Source: Dehalococcoidia bacterium (GTDB lineage Bacteria; Chloroflexota; Dehalococcoidia; Lucifugimonadales; HRBIN23). Taken from it: DNA of 64,000 nucleotides. The stretch spans positions 1-64,000 of the forward strand of contig JANXCH010000002.1 of the NCBI GenBank assembly GCA_025060295.1, in the 5' to 3' direction. Under the pieces are notes generated by a model. The model ran no database searches. It was not told where the DNA came from and saw only the letters and a program-made list of their open reading frames with translations. The translations under genes were made by a program, and so were the position numbers. Each line of letters begins with the position of its first letter. The first letter of the stretch is position 1. Shown in pieces: positions 41,868-51,119 of this stretch.

Positions 41868-42452
41868 ATGAGGAGGGAGCACCCTGGGTTTGTGGAAACC
41901 CTTGCTCAGATGACTTTGCTGTGCCTTTTTGTGGCGGTGCTGACGGGGGCCGTGGTGGTGGTTATCAAGGCGAACAGGCCGTCGGGGGTGGAGGTGCTCC
42001 TCCCCACGCCGACACCCCAGCCCACCCTGCAGGTGCACATAGCGGGTGCGGTGGCCAAGCCGGGGCGCTACATCCTCCCCCTGGGCGCACGGGTGGGGGA
42101 CGCTTTGACCGCCGCCGGCGGCCCCTTGGAGGGGGCCGACCTGGAGCAGGTGAACCTGGCCCGTCCCCTATCCGACGGGGAGAAGGTAACCGTTCCCCTT
42201 GCAGGGCAAAAAGAGGGCGTCCTGGCACGGGAATCCCTGACCATGATGGAGAGGAATGCTCTGCTGGACCTGAATACGGCCGATGCCAGCGCCCTGGAGG
42301 CCCTGCCCGGCATCGGGCCGGTGCTGGCGCAGCGCATCGTGGAGTATCGGATGCGCTATGGCCCCTTCGCCCAGGTGGAGGACTTGCTGAAGGTGCAGGG
42401 TATCGGCCCCAAAATTCTGGAGCGCATTCGCCCCCTGGTTACGGTGAGGTGA
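41868..42452 (+). CDS. comEA: ComEA family DNA-binding protein
   Basis: 194 residues: one N-terminal membrane helix (about 14-34), a linker PTPTPQPT, an SLBB-like domain (about 53-108, VHIAGAVAKPGRYILPLG) and a C-terminal helix-hairpin-helix domain (about 130-192, LNTADASALEALPGIGPVLAQRIVEYR and VQGIGPKILERIRP). ComEA binds incoming DNA outside the membrane and hands it to ComEC. 12 nt after comFC and 3 nt before comEC. Confidence 0.95.
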   Translation: MRREHPGFVETLAQMTLLCLFVAVLTGAVVVVIKANRPSGVEVLLPTPTPQPTLQVHIAGAVAKPGRYILPLGARVGDALTAAGGPLEGADLEQVNLARPLSDGEKVTVPLAGQKEGVLARESLTMMERNALLDLNTADASALEALPGIGPVLAQRIVEYRMRYGPFAQVEDLLKVQGIGPKILERIRPLVTVR

Positions 42453-42455
42453 GGT

Positions 42456-44612
42456 GTGGGGAGATGGGTGTGGGCGGGGGCGTGGGGTGCGGTGGGGTGG
42501 ACGGCTGGGCTGGTGCTGGGGGGCATGGCCGCGGTGCCCTGGACAGCCTCCCTGTTGGTAGCGGGCAGTGGGCTGGTCCTGGGCATGCTCCTGGTGGTGG
42601 TGGGGCGTCCCCTTGCCCCGGCCATAGTGCTGACCCTAGGGGGCCTGGGCCTGCTGCGGGTGAGCCTCTCCCCTGCGCTTCACCCTCTCCCCGTCTTGCG
42701 AGAGGAGTGCCCCGTTGACCTGGTGGTCAGCGCCCATGCCCCCGAGCAGATCGGCGGGCTGTGGCGCTTTCGGGCAACAGTGCACTCCACGCAAGGGTGT
42801 CCTCTGAAAACGGGGCAGAAGGTGCTGGTGTATCTGCCTGGTCCTCCACAGGGGCAGAAGGGGCGCTGGCCTCCTCTCCAGCGGGGCGACCTCCTGCGGG
42901 TGGTGGGGCGGGTGGGGCCTCTCCCGGAGGGAGGGGCAGGCCGAGCTTTGGCCCAACAGGGCCTTGTGGGGGTGCTCCGCGCTAGGGAGGCTCATCTGCT
43001 GAAGGCGGGGGGAAAGGGTCTCCTGGGAGCGGTAGACCGGGTGCGGTGGCATCTGGCATTAGCCCTGCGCCGCGCCCTGCCCCAGCCCGAGGCGGGGCTG
43101 GCCCAGGCGCTCCTGTTGGGCCTGCGGGGCGACCTCCTCCCTGAGGAGTGGGAGGCCTTCCGCCAGGCTGGCACAGCCCATCTGCTGGCGGTGTCGGGCC
43201 TCCATGTGGCCCTGGTGCTGGGCGTCCTGGAGGCTATAACGGCAGTGGTCTGGGGGCGACGCCCGTGGACGCTGGTGGTTCCTGTGGCGGGGATGTGGGG
43301 ATATGCCCTGCTCGCAGGCATGGGACCGCCGGTGGTCAGGGCGTCTCTGATGGGGAGTATGGCCCTGGGTGCGCGTGCCCTGGGGCGTCCCTATGCGCCG
43401 GTGGCGGCGCTGGCGGTTACTGTGGGGGTGATGGCGGGCCTCTCCCCGAGCCTTTTAGGACAGCCCTCCTTTCAGTTGAGTGTAGCGGGAATGGCGGGGT
43501 TGGTGGCTCTGGGGCCACGCATCCACGCCCTCCTGCACCACGCCATCGGCCGGTGGGAGACAGGCAGGCCCTGGTTATCCGCCCTGGTGGGGAGCACGGC
43601 GGTCTCCCTGGGGGCGTCTTTGGGGGCGGTGCCGTTGGCAGCCCTGACTTTTGAGCATCTGCCCACCCTCGGGGTGGTGGCGACCCTGGTCTCCCTTCCT
43701 CTGCTGTTGCCCTCCCTGGTCTTGAGCGGGGCAACGGCACTGACGGGTTTGGCGTGGGAGCCTCTGGGGGTCGGCGTTGGGTGGGTGGCGTGGCTCATGG
43801 TGGCGGGACTGCGCCTGCCTAGCGCCCTGCTCGGGGATATGGCCTGGGCTTCGGTGCAGGTAACGGATGTGGGGGTGTGGGTGTGGGGGTTCTATGGGGT
43901 GCTGGTGGTGGTGTGGGCGTGGCCTTTCCTGCGGGAGGCGGTGCCCCAATGGGTGGGAGGACGCCCCTTGGCTTTCCGCTGGGCTTTTCCCCTGCTGACA
44001 GGGGCGACGGCGTTGGTGTGGGCCGTCGCCTTCCAATGGCCTCCCCCGCGGCTGACGCTTGAGGCCTTTCCCGATGGCTCCTGGATGCTCATCGGCCCCC
44101 GGGGGCAGGCAGTGGTCAGCCTTGGGGGGCCTGATCCCCGCCCCATTCTGCGGGCGTTGGGGAGGGGTCTGCCCTTTTGGGAGAGGCGCATCGTCCTACT
44201 TATAGTGGCCACACCCCAGGCGGCCGAGGCAGGACGGGAAATTCTTCGCCGGTATAGCGCAGAAGCCATCATGGTGACCCCTTCCGTGCAGGGGCTGACC
44301 TCTGCCGTCCCGCTTCAGAAGGGCCTCTCGGCTGACCTGGGAGGGGGGCTGTGGCTGACGGTGGAGCAGGGCGAGCCGCGGCCCTCCGTGCGTGTGCTAT
44401 GGGGAAACATCGCTTGGCTTCTGCACGGCTCCTTCAAGACGCACGAGGCGGAGGGGGCGACGCTGGCCCTTCGGCGGGAGTGGGGGGTGCAGGGGCCGTA
44501 TCTGGTGGTTACAGGTGTCGGACAGGAGTGGAAAGCGCCCCCAGGGGGGACGGTGCGCCTCACCGCCGAGCAGGGGCGCATGTGGGTGGAGGTGCGTTCG
44601 GGAGTTCCCTGA
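42456..44612 (+). CDS. comEC: ComEC/Rec2-type DNA uptake channel, C-terminal MBL domain degenerate
   Basis: 718 residues with an N-terminal OB-like part, a competence domain (GTAHLLAVSGLHVALVLG near 238-255, QPSFQLSVAGMAGLV near 340) and about ten membrane helices. The channel passes single-stranded DNA into the cell. From about residue 530 there is an MBL-like fold, but where the metal motif THxHxDH is expected the sequence reads VATPQAAEAGRE (about 583-595). So the nuclease-like site of typical ComEC is absent. GTG start. Last gene of the competence cluster. Confidence 0.93.
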   Translation: MGRWVWAGAWGAVGWTAGLVLGGMAAVPWTASLLVAGSGLVLGMLLVVVGRPLAPAIVLTLGGLGLLRVSLSPALHPLPVLREECPVDLVVSAHAPEQIGGLWRFRATVHSTQGCPLKTGQKVLVYLPGPPQGQKGRWPPLQRGDLLRVVGRVGPLPEGGAGRALAQQGLVGVLRAREAHLLKAGGKGLLGAVDRVRWHLALALRRALPQPEAGLAQALLLGLRGDLLPEEWEAFRQAGTAHLLAVSGLHVALVLGVLEAITAVVWGRRPWTLVVPVAGMWGYALLAGMGPPVVRASLMGSMALGARALGRPYAPVAALAVTVGVMAGLSPSLLGQPSFQLSVAGMAGLVALGPRIHALLHHAIGRWETGRPWLSALVGSTAVSLGASLGAVPLAALTFEHLPTLGVVATLVSLPLLLPSLVLSGATALTGLAWEPLGVGVGWVAWLMVAGLRLPSALLGDMAWASVQVTDVGVWVWGFYGVLVVVWAWPFLREAVPQWVGGRPLAFRWAFPLLTGATALVWAVAFQWPPPRLTLEAFPDGSWMLIGPRGQAVVSLGGPDPRPILRALGRGLPFWERRIVLLIVATPQAAEAGREILRRYSAEAIMVTPSVQGLTSAVPLQKGLSADLGGGLWLTVEQGEPRPSVRVLWGNIAWLLHGSFKTHEAEGATLALRREWGVQGPYLVVTGVGQEWKAPPGGTVRLTAEQGRMWVEVRSGVP

Positions 44613-44678
44613 GGGGCGGATGTCAGGATAGGATAGAATAAGTCATTCCAGGATGTACCAGGCAAGGGGAACCGCTCT

Positions 44679-45404
44679 ATGCCCAGACGCATTGACGGAC
44701 GCGCCCCTGATGAATTACGCCCTGTGCGGATTATCCCTGGCTATCTCCTGTATGCGGAAGGCTCTGCTCTGATAGAGACGGGCAACACCCGTGTGCTGTG
44801 CGCCGTGTCGGTGGAGGAGCGGGTGCCCCCCTTTCTGAAAGGCACGGGTCGAGGGTGGGTAACGGCCGAGTATGGGATGCTGCCCCGCTCCACCCTGACG
44901 CGCACGCCCCGGGAGGCGCAAGGGAGGGAGCGGGGGCGCACCTACGAGATCCAGCGCCTCATCGGGCGGGCTCTGCGGGCTGCCGTGGACCTGGAGGCCC
45001 TGGGAGAGCGGACTTTCATTGTGGACTGCGATGTGCTCCAGGCCGACGGGGGAACACGCACCGCCGCCATCACGGGGGGCTATGTGGCCCTTTACCAGGC
45101 TTTCCTGAACCTCCTGAAGCGGGATGTGCTCAAGACCCTGCCCATCCGCTCAGCGGTGGCGGCGGTGAGTGTGGGCTTGGTGGACGGGGAGATGCTGTTG
45201 GACTTGTGCTACGAGGAGGACTTCCGCGCCCAGGTGGATTGCACGGTGGTGATGAACGAAAGGGGGGAACTGGTGGAGGTGCACTGCGCCACAGAGGGGG
45301 CGCCTTTTGCCCCTGCTACTTTACAGGGGCTGCTGGCCCTGGGGGAGCAGGGGGTGCACAGGCTGTTGACCCTGCAAGGGCGGGTTATCCAGACGCTGCA
45401 GTAA
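44679..45404 (+). CDS. rph: Ribonuclease PH
   Basis: 241 residues. RNase PH trims tRNA 3' ends by phosphorolysis. Conserved features: [29 protein letters not shown], the Arg-rich [31 protein letters not shown] and [18 protein letters not shown]. Full length. Its 3' end overlaps rplT by 20 bp in convergent orientation. Single gene after comEC, with 66 bp between. Confidence 0.97.
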   Translation: MPRRIDGRAPDELRPVRIIPGYLLYAEGSALIETGNTRVLCAVSVEERVPPFLKGTGRGWVTAEYGMLPRSTLTRTPREAQGRERGRTYEIQRLIGRALRAAVDLEALGERTFIVDCDVLQADGGTRTAAITGGYVALYQAFLNLLKRDVLKTLPIRSAVAAVSVGLVDGEMLLDLCYEEDFRAQVDCTVVMNERGELVEVHCATEGAPFAPATLQGLLALGEQGVHRLLTLQGRVIQTLQ

Positions 45405-45753
45405 GGGCAGATTTGGCCACCGCCACCACCTGGGCGAAGGCGGAGGGGTTGCGCACGGCCATATCGGCCAGCACCTTGCGGTTGAGGCGCACACCCGCCT
45501 TACGCAGGCCGTTGATGAGGCGGTTGTAGGGGAGGCCCAGGGCGCGGGAGGCGGCGGCGATGCGCAGAATCCACAGACGGCGCATATCGCCTTTGCGGTC
45601 CCGGCGGTGCTGGTAGGCGTAGTCCCAGGCGTGGATCAGGGACTCGTGCGCCCGCTTGTAGTGGCGGTGGCGGACGGAGTAGTGGCCCTTGGTTTGCGCC
45701 AGGACTTTCTTATGGCGACGGCGTTTGACGACACCCCTTTTCACACGGCTCAT
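45385..45753 (-). CDS. rplT: 50S ribosomal protein L20
   Basis: 122 residues, standard length. [36 protein letters not shown] and [31 protein letters not shown] are typical. L20 is an early-binding 23S rRNA protein. Third gene of infC-rpmI-rplT; in other bacteria L20 represses this operon by binding its mRNA. Overlaps the end of rph. Confidence 0.98.
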   Translation of the reverse strand: MSRVKRGVVKRRRHKKVLAQTKGHYSVRHRHYKRAHESLIHAWDYAYQHRRDRKGDMRRLWILRIAAASRALGLPYNRLINGLRKAGVRLNRKVLADMAVRNPSAFAQVVAVAKSALTAASG

Positions 45754-45768
45754 AGGCGCGGCTCCTTG

Positions 45769-45984
45769 CTAAGCGTAGGGCAGGAGGGCGTGGATGCGCC
45801 GGGCATCGGCGGAGGAGACGGGGAGTTTCTGGTGATAGGTGCGCTTGGCACGGGGGGACTTGTTGCGGCGCAGGTGGTTGGCCAACTGTTTGCGCCGCAG
45901 GAGTTTGCCCGACGCCGTGACCCAGAAGCGTTTGGCGGTGGCGCGGTGGGTCTTGAGTTTGGCTCTAGGTGCCTTCTTGGGCAT
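45769..45984 (-). CDS. rpmI: 50S ribosomal protein L35
   Basis: 71 residues, a few more than usual. PKKAPRAKLKTHRATAKRFWVTASGKLLRRKQLANHLRRNKSPRAKR is the L35 signature in pieces. The ATG at 45984 lies 20 nt inside the end of infC. Second gene of the operon. Confidence 0.96.
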   Translation of the reverse strand: MPKKAPRAKLKTHRATAKRFWVTASGKLLRRKQLANHLRRNKSPRAKRTYHQKLPVSSADARRIHALLPYA

Positions 45985-46537
45985 GGGCCATCTCCTTTGT
46001 GGGTGGGCGGGGAGGGCGGGCCTCCCGTTTGGGGAGGGGGGCCAGCACCAGGGTGAGGAAGCGCCCCTCCAGGGCGGGGGGGGTCTCAATTTTGGCCAAG
46101 TCTTTCACCTGCTCCACTACCGTCTTCAAGAGGGTCAGCCCCTGTTCGGGGCGTCCCAGTTCCCGCCCCCGGAACATCACCGTCAGTTTCACCTTATCCC
46201 CCTCCTCCAGGAACTCCCGCACGCGACGCAGTTTGGCCTGGAGGTCGTGCTCGGCGATGCGGGGGCGCAGGCGGATTTCGCTGATGTCAATCTCTTTCTG
46301 GGCCTTACGGGCCTCCCGCTCCCGTTTGGCCTGCTGGTAGCGGAATTTGCCGTAGTCCATCAGGCGGCAGACGGGGGGGACAGCCTGGGGGGCCACCTCC
46401 ACCAGGTCCAGACCCCGCTCCCGCGCCAGATCCAGAGCCTGGCGGATGGGCATGATGCCCAACTGCTCGCCCGTTTCGCTGATGACCCGCACCTCGCGGA
46501 CGCGGATTTGCTCGTTGACCCGGTGCTCCCTAGCGAT
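45965..46537 (-). CDS. infC: Translation initiation factor IF-3 (AUC start)
   Basis: 190 residues from an ATC codon at 46537, which has GGGAGG 8 nt upstream and gives the conserved opening AREHRVNEQIRVREVRVI. An in-frame ATG at 46624 would add 29 low-complexity residues and has no ribosome site, so it was rejected. IF-3 prevents initiation from unusual codons, and an AUU or AUC start lets it regulate its own synthesis, as known for E. coli infC. Domains: N-domain with MPIRQALDLARERGLDLVEVAP and C-domain with HDLQAKLRRVREFLEEGDKVKLTVMFRGRE. A 25-residue basic tail follows. Confidence 0.95.
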   Translation of the reverse strand: MAREHRVNEQIRVREVRVISETGEQLGIMPIRQALDLARERGLDLVEVAPQAVPPVCRLMDYGKFRYQQAKREREARKAQKEIDISEIRLRPRIAEHDLQAKLRRVREFLEEGDKVKLTVMFRGRELGRPEQGLTLLKTVVEQVKDLAKIETPPALEGRFLTLVLAPLPKREARPPRPPTKEMAHAQEGT

Positions 46538-46568
46538 ACTGGTATCCTCCCTGCTGGAACTGGAACCT

Positions 46569-46597
46569 AGTGTAGCATAGCGACGGGGCGTCGTAAA
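46569..46597 (-). promoter_or_regulatory. Promoter of infC-rpmI-rplT
   Basis: Minus strand TTTACG, 17-nt spacer, TACACT, about 31 nt upstream of the AUC start codon. The in-frame ATG at 46624 lies upstream of this promoter. Confidence 0.55.
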
Positions 46598-46629
46598 GGG
46601 CTCCCGTGCATTGCGGAGGAGCATCCTGC

Positions 46630-46658
46630 TTGACAGTCCTCTCTCTGCATGCTATGTA
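46630..46658 (+). promoter_or_regulatory. Promoter of the binding protein-permease operon
   Basis: TTGACA, 17-nt spacer, TATGTA, 58 nt before the lipoprotein ATG. Confidence 0.6.
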
Positions 46659-46716
46659 TGCTATCGTCCCAGTTTGCTAAGGATCCTACTGCTCCGATGG
46701 GGATGGAGGTGGCACG

Positions 46717-48486
46717 ATGCGTACTCTGACCCTGGGTGTGCTGCTGGTTGCTGTGTGCATTTTAGTCTCGTGCCGGGGTGCGGCTCCGGCTCCCACGCCA
46801 ACACCCCCTGCGGCCCCGCGCCCGACGCCCACGCCCCAGGTGGCCGCGCTTCCGACCCCTACGGCGACGCCCACGCCCCGCCCCATCATCGCCCCCCCGA
46901 CACCCACACCCATCGGGGCTGTGCCGACGCCCACGCCTACACCCGTTCCCGCCGAGCGGCCGCGGCGCGGGGGCATCTTGAACTGGGTGGACTACGCCGA
47001 CCCGGCTCGCCTGGATGTGCACGGGGAGTCGCCCCTATCGGTTCAGCAAGTTGTGGCCGGCATTCACAGCGGTCTTATCCAGTATGACCCGCGCGACCCC
47101 TTCAAGATCGTGCCTGACCTGGCCGAGCGGTGGGAGGTCTCCCGCGATGGGGTAGAATACACCTTCTTCCTGCGCCGGGGGGTCCAATGGCACGACGGCC
47201 GGCCCTTCACGGCGGCGGATGTGAAGATGAGCCTGGACCGCGTAGTGGGGAAACTGGATCCCAACTTCCGCAGTCCCCGCTGTGGAGCCATGCTGACCCC
47301 CCTGGTAGAAGAGACTTCCATTGTGGATGATTACACCGTCAAGGTGCGCCTGAAGTTCCCCACCCTGGTGTTTATTCCGTCGGTGGCCTCGGCCTGGTGT
47401 CGGATTTTGCCCAAGCACATCCTGGAGCGGGATGGCAACTTCCTAGAGCCGAAGAGCCAAATTGGTACGGGCCCCTTCAAGTTCAAGCGCTATGAGCGGA
47501 GCATTGTGGTGGAGTGGGAGCGCAACGATAACTACTACGATCGGGAGCTCCCCTATTTGGATGGGGTGCGGCAGTACATTTTGGTCGGCCTGCCGACCCA
47601 AGTGGCGGCCATCAAGACGGGGCGGGTGCATCTGGCGCCCAGCACATGGCCCGGCTTCACCAAGAGCCAGGCCCAGGAAATTCGGCGGGTGCGGGGGGCG
47701 GATGTGGAGATGTGGCAGTGGCCCATTAACACCATCGCCGCTGTGCAGGTCAACGCGCGCAAGGCCCCCTTTGACAACCGCGACCTGCGGCGCGCGGTGT
47801 TCCTGGCTGTAGACCGCCAGGCCATCGTGGAGAAGGTGTGGGAGGGGTCGGGAGTGCCCTGCGCCATCCTGCCTCCCAACCTCTACGGCGAGTATGCGCT
47901 ACCACTGGAGGAGGTCCTCCAGTCGCCCGGGTGCCGCCAACCCAAGGATGCAGATATCGCCGAGGCGCGGCGATTGGTGGCCAAGCACTATCCCCAGGGC
48001 CTGGATATCGAGGTGGCGGTGCGCCAGGTGGGGGATTACTTGGACCGGGTGCAACTGGTGGTGCCCCAACTGGCCGCCATCGGCATCCGGGGCACCATTC
48101 GGGTTTTTGAAAGTGCCGCGGGCTTCGCCTACTTCGGCCGGGGCGAGCATACCCTCATCGGTGCCCAGGATACGGCTATGGTCCTCGCCGAGCCCTACAG
48201 TGTCTACGCTGCCCAGTTCAGTGTTGGCGGAGGGCAGAACTTCTCGGGCTGGAGGGACGATACGGTGGAGCGGCTTATCGGGGAGGCTCTACGGGAGTTG
48301 GACCCCAAGAAGCGGGTGGCCATTTTCCACGAACTGCAACGCTACCTGTTGAACCAGGACGCGCCCCACGCCATTGTGGGGTGGCTGGAGGGGTGGTTCG
48401 TGCGCGACCGGCGGGTGCGGGGTTACAAGCCTGCTCCCACCGTGTATGACAACAACACTTTCATGACGGTGTGGCTGGCGGAGTAG
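46717..48486 (+). CDS. ABC transporter substrate-binding lipoprotein, family 5
   Basis: 589 residues. Signal segment ending LVSC (Cys19) gives a lipoprotein; residues 20-82 are a PTPTP-rich linker like that of the protein at 19370-21112. The solute-binding fold begins RRGGILNWVDYADPARLDVH and shows LAERWEVSRDGVEYTFFLRRGVQWHDGRPFTAADV, the family 5 hallmark, and IGTGPFKFKRYE. It binds a peptide or another organic solute. Followed after 3 nt by two permease genes but no ATPase. Confidence 0.93.
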   Translation: MRTLTLGVLLVAVCILVSCRGAAPAPTPTPPAAPRPTPTPQVAALPTPTATPTPRPIIAPPTPTPIGAVPTPTPTPVPAERPRRGGILNWVDYADPARLDVHGESPLSVQQVVAGIHSGLIQYDPRDPFKIVPDLAERWEVSRDGVEYTFFLRRGVQWHDGRPFTAADVKMSLDRVVGKLDPNFRSPRCGAMLTPLVEETSIVDDYTVKVRLKFPTLVFIPSVASAWCRILPKHILERDGNFLEPKSQIGTGPFKFKRYERSIVVEWERNDNYYDRELPYLDGVRQYILVGLPTQVAAIKTGRVHLAPSTWPGFTKSQAQEIRRVRGADVEMWQWPINTIAAVQVNARKAPFDNRDLRRAVFLAVDRQAIVEKVWEGSGVPCAILPPNLYGEYALPLEEVLQSPGCRQPKDADIAEARRLVAKHYPQGLDIEVAVRQVGDYLDRVQLVVPQLAAIGIRGTIRVFESAAGFAYFGRGEHTLIGAQDTAMVLAEPYSVYAAQFSVGGGQNFSGWRDDTVERLIGEALRELDPKKRVAIFHELQRYLLNQDAPHAIVGWLEGWFVRDRRVRGYKPAPTVYDNNTFMTVWLAE

Positions 48487-48489
48487 CCT

Positions 48490-49452
48490 GTGCAGGCGTA
48501 TATCCTCCGGCGCCTCTTGCTGTTCATCCCCTCTTTGGTGGGGGTCACGGTGGTGGTGTTCGCCCTGGTGCGCCTTTTGCCCGGGGACATCGCCACCATC
48601 CTAGTGTACCAAGCGGGGGGGCAGTTCGACCGCCCCGCCGAGGAGATGGTGCAGCAGGTGCGGCGGGAACTGGGGCTGGATAGGCCCCTGGTGGTGCAAT
48701 ACGGGCTGTGGGTGTGGGACCTGCTGCGGGGGGACTTCGGCTACTCCTATTGGGAGAAGCGCCCCGTGTGGGACATCATCGTCGAGCGGTTCCCCCGTAG
48801 TATGGAACTGACGGTGTTGACTATAGCCCTGGCGATGGTGTGGGCTATCCCTTTGGGGGTGATCGCCGCCGCCAAACGGGACACCTGGATAGACCATGTG
48901 GCCCGTCTTGTGACCATCAGCGGGTTGAGCCTGCCCATCTTCTTCATCGGTGTGCTGATTTTGTATGTTTTGGTGCGGGTGTTTCGGTGGATGCCCCCGT
49001 TGGAATTCGTCCCTTTGTGGGAGAGGCCGGCCGAAAACTTGATGCACCTGATCTGGCCTGCCCTTGCCCAGGCGTACTACATTAGTGCCCCTGTTACCCG
49101 CTTGACCCGCTCCCAGATGCTGGAGGTGATTCGGGAGGACTTTATCCGCACGGCGCGGGCGAAGGGGTTGCGGGAGGTGGTTATCCTCTATCGCCATGCG
49201 TTGCGCAACGCCTTGTTGCCGGTGGTTACCTTTTTGGGGTGGTGGGTAGGGCGGGCGATGGGGGGCATCGTGGTGGTGGAGACCATCTTTGCGGTGCCTG
49301 GGATGGGGATGGGGCTCATTGAGGCGGTGGCCCACCGGGATTATCCGGCTGTGCAGGCCTACATGCTGGTGCTGACGGTGGTGTTCCTGGTGGTCAATCT
49401 GCTGGTAGACCTTCTGTATGCGTGGCTAGACCCGCGCATCCGCTATACCTAG
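48490..49452 (+). CDS. ABC transporter permease (DppB type)
   Basis: 320 residues with six membrane helices. N-terminus QAYILRRLLLFIPSLVGVTVVVFALVRLLPGD is the DppB/OppB signature. The ATPase-docking EAA loop is IREDFIRTARAKGLREVVILYRHALRNALLP near 215-245. GTG start 3 nt after the binding protein gene. Partner of the next permease. Confidence 0.95.
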   Translation: MQAYILRRLLLFIPSLVGVTVVVFALVRLLPGDIATILVYQAGGQFDRPAEEMVQQVRRELGLDRPLVVQYGLWVWDLLRGDFGYSYWEKRPVWDIIVERFPRSMELTVLTIALAMVWAIPLGVIAAAKRDTWIDHVARLVTISGLSLPIFFIGVLILYVLVRVFRWMPPLEFVPLWERPAENLMHLIWPALAQAYYISAPVTRLTRSQMLEVIREDFIRTARAKGLREVVILYRHALRNALLPVVTFLGWWVGRAMGGIVVVETIFAVPGMGMGLIEAVAHRDYPAVQAYMLVLTVVFLVVNLLVDLLYAWLDPRIRYT

Positions 49453-49462
49453 AGGGACGGGG

Positions 49463-50356
49463 ATGGACCGGCCGCGATCCGTTGCCTCGGCCGTTTCGGG
49501 GCCTTTGCGGGGGCGCCCGTCTGTGGTGAAGGGGATAGCCCGTTTCCTGCGTCAGAAGCCTGTGGGGGCAGTGGGGGCTGTGCTGGTGCTCCTGCTGGTG
49601 GTTACGGCCGTGTTTGCCCCCCTGGTGGCACCCCACGCTCCGAAAGAGACCGCTTTCCCCGCTTACCTTGCCCCCCAGCGGGACTTTTGGATGGGCACCG
49701 ATAATCTGGGGCGGGATGTGCTGAGCCGTGTGCTCTGGGGGGCGCGTTTGTCCTTGTATGTGGGGTTGGTATCCGTGTTGGTGGGGGTCACGGTGGGTGC
49801 CCTATGGGGGGTCATTACGGCCTACTTTGGGGGTGCAATTGATGCGGTGAGCCAACGGGTGGTGGATAGCCTGATGGCCTTTCCGCCTATCCTGCTGGCC
49901 TTGGGCCTGATGGCTATCCTGGGCCAGTCGGTGAACAATGTGATCATCGCCCTGGTGGTGTTGCTGGCTCCGACGGCGGCCCGCACGGTGCGCGCTTCGG
50001 CCCTGAGTGTGATGGCCATGCCCTATATTGAGGCGGCTCGGGCGATGGGGTGTTCGCCGTGGCGGATTATCTTCCGCCACGTGGTGCCCAATGTGACCGC
50101 CCCTTATCTTATCCTGGTGAGCGTCAACATCGGCTACGCCATCGTGGTGGAGGCGTCCCTCAGTTTTCTGGGTGTCGGCGTGCCCCCGGACGAACCCTCT
50201 TGGGGGGGTATGGTCACGGCGGGGGCAAAGGTGCTGGAGCGGGCCCCGTGGATCGCCCTCTTCCCTGGGGCTGCTATCAGCCTGACGGTGTTTGGTTTCA
50301 ACCTGTTCGGGGATGCGGTGCGGGACTATTTTGACCCGCGCCTACGCGGAGCATAA
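49463..50356 (+). CDS. ABC transporter permease (DppC type)
   Basis: 297 residues with six membrane helices. FWMGTDNLGRDVLSRVLWGARLSLYVGL and the EAA loop MPYIEAARAMGCSPWRIIFRHVVPN (about 179-203) are diagnostic of DppC/OppC. Forms the translocation pore with the DppB-type subunit. The usual two ATPase genes (dppD, dppF) do not follow; the next gene is a regulator on the other strand, so ATPases must come from elsewhere. Confidence 0.95.
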   Translation: MDRPRSVASAVSGPLRGRPSVVKGIARFLRQKPVGAVGAVLVLLLVVTAVFAPLVAPHAPKETAFPAYLAPQRDFWMGTDNLGRDVLSRVLWGARLSLYVGLVSVLVGVTVGALWGVITAYFGGAIDAVSQRVVDSLMAFPPILLALGLMAILGQSVNNVIIALVVLLAPTAARTVRASALSVMAMPYIEAARAMGCSPWRIIFRHVVPNVTAPYLILVSVNIGYAIVVEASLSFLGVGVPPDEPSWGGMVTAGAKVLERAPWIALFPGAAISLTVFGFNLFGDAVRDYFDPRLRGA

Positions 50357-50448
50357 AGGCGCACTCCTACACCCAGGCCGTGCCGGTCGGTAGGGGATCT
50401 CTTCGCCCCATTGAGGGGACATCCCCCAACCTTTTGCGCCTCGGTGCG

Positions 50449-51090
50449 TTATTTTAGAGTGCCAGGAGGGGTTCCTTTCCAAGTGAGCAAGTATGCACAG
50501 GTGGTGTGCCCCATGGGCAGGCACTGCTCCTGGATCGGCTCCACCCCCAGGGCGGATGCGATAAGGCCCCGGTCTAGGGCGCAGACGGCGGGATGCCCGC
50601 GGGCGACGGCGCGGAAAGGGCAGTTGGCCAGACGGATGCGCACACCGTTGGGGAGGGGTTCCATGTGGGGGGCGAAATGGTAGGCTTGCAGGAGACGATG
50701 CAAGGCGCGCAGGCGGTCCAACATGGGAGCATCCGGGGGCAGGGGTTGGAGGAAGGATCCCAGCAGGCGTTGGGCGATGCGCGCCAAGGCGGCCTCCAGG
50801 AGCGGAGAGGTATGGGTATTGGCTTGCAGCTCCTCCACCAACCAGGCCAGCAGATCCGGGTAGGCCTTGGGGAGGGCCTCCTGGCCCCGCTCGGTGAGGT
50901 AATAACGGTGTTCAGGACGCCCGGTCTTTTGCCTCCCCAGGCGATAGGCCACCAGCCCGTCCCGTTGCAGGATGTCCAGGTGGCGGCGGACTGTGGGGGG
51001 CGTCAGCCCGAGACCGCGGGCCAAGTCATCCACGCTGGCGTGACCCCAATACTGGAGGAGTTCCAGGAGGCGCTGGCGGGTGTCTTCCAT
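50449..51090 (-). CDS. HTH transcriptional regulator with a four-cysteine C-terminus (SufR-like)
   Basis: 213 residues. N-terminal winged helix (about 1-75): ASVDDLARGLGLTPPTVRRHLDILQRDGLVAYR, with GRPEHRYYLTERG. The C-terminal half has C-x12-C-x19-C-x7-C in CPFRAVARGHPAVCALDRGL ... QCLPMGHTTC. This layout resembles SufR-type regulators that hold a 4Fe-4S cluster to sense iron, oxidants or NO, although the Cys spacing is not identical. Target genes unknown. It has a near-consensus promoter with a CCCCGGGG centre in the spacer, perhaps its own operator. Confidence 0.8.
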   Translation of the reverse strand: MEDTRQRLLELLQYWGHASVDDLARGLGLTPPTVRRHLDILQRDGLVAYRLGRQKTGRPEHRYYLTERGQEALPKAYPDLLAWLVEELQANTHTSPLLEAALARIAQRLLGSFLQPLPPDAPMLDRLRALHRLLQAYHFAPHMEPLPNGVRIRLANCPFRAVARGHPAVCALDRGLIASALGVEPIQEQCLPMGHTTCAYLLTWKGTPPGTLK

Positions 51091-51119
51091 ACAGCCCTGC
51101 GGGCGCGGCTGGCAAGGCC

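Noticed and set aside
46538-46624. ATG-initiated longer IF-3
   Set aside because: No ribosome site, non-conserved Arg/Ser-rich extension, and it would begin upstream of the promoter box at 46569-46597.
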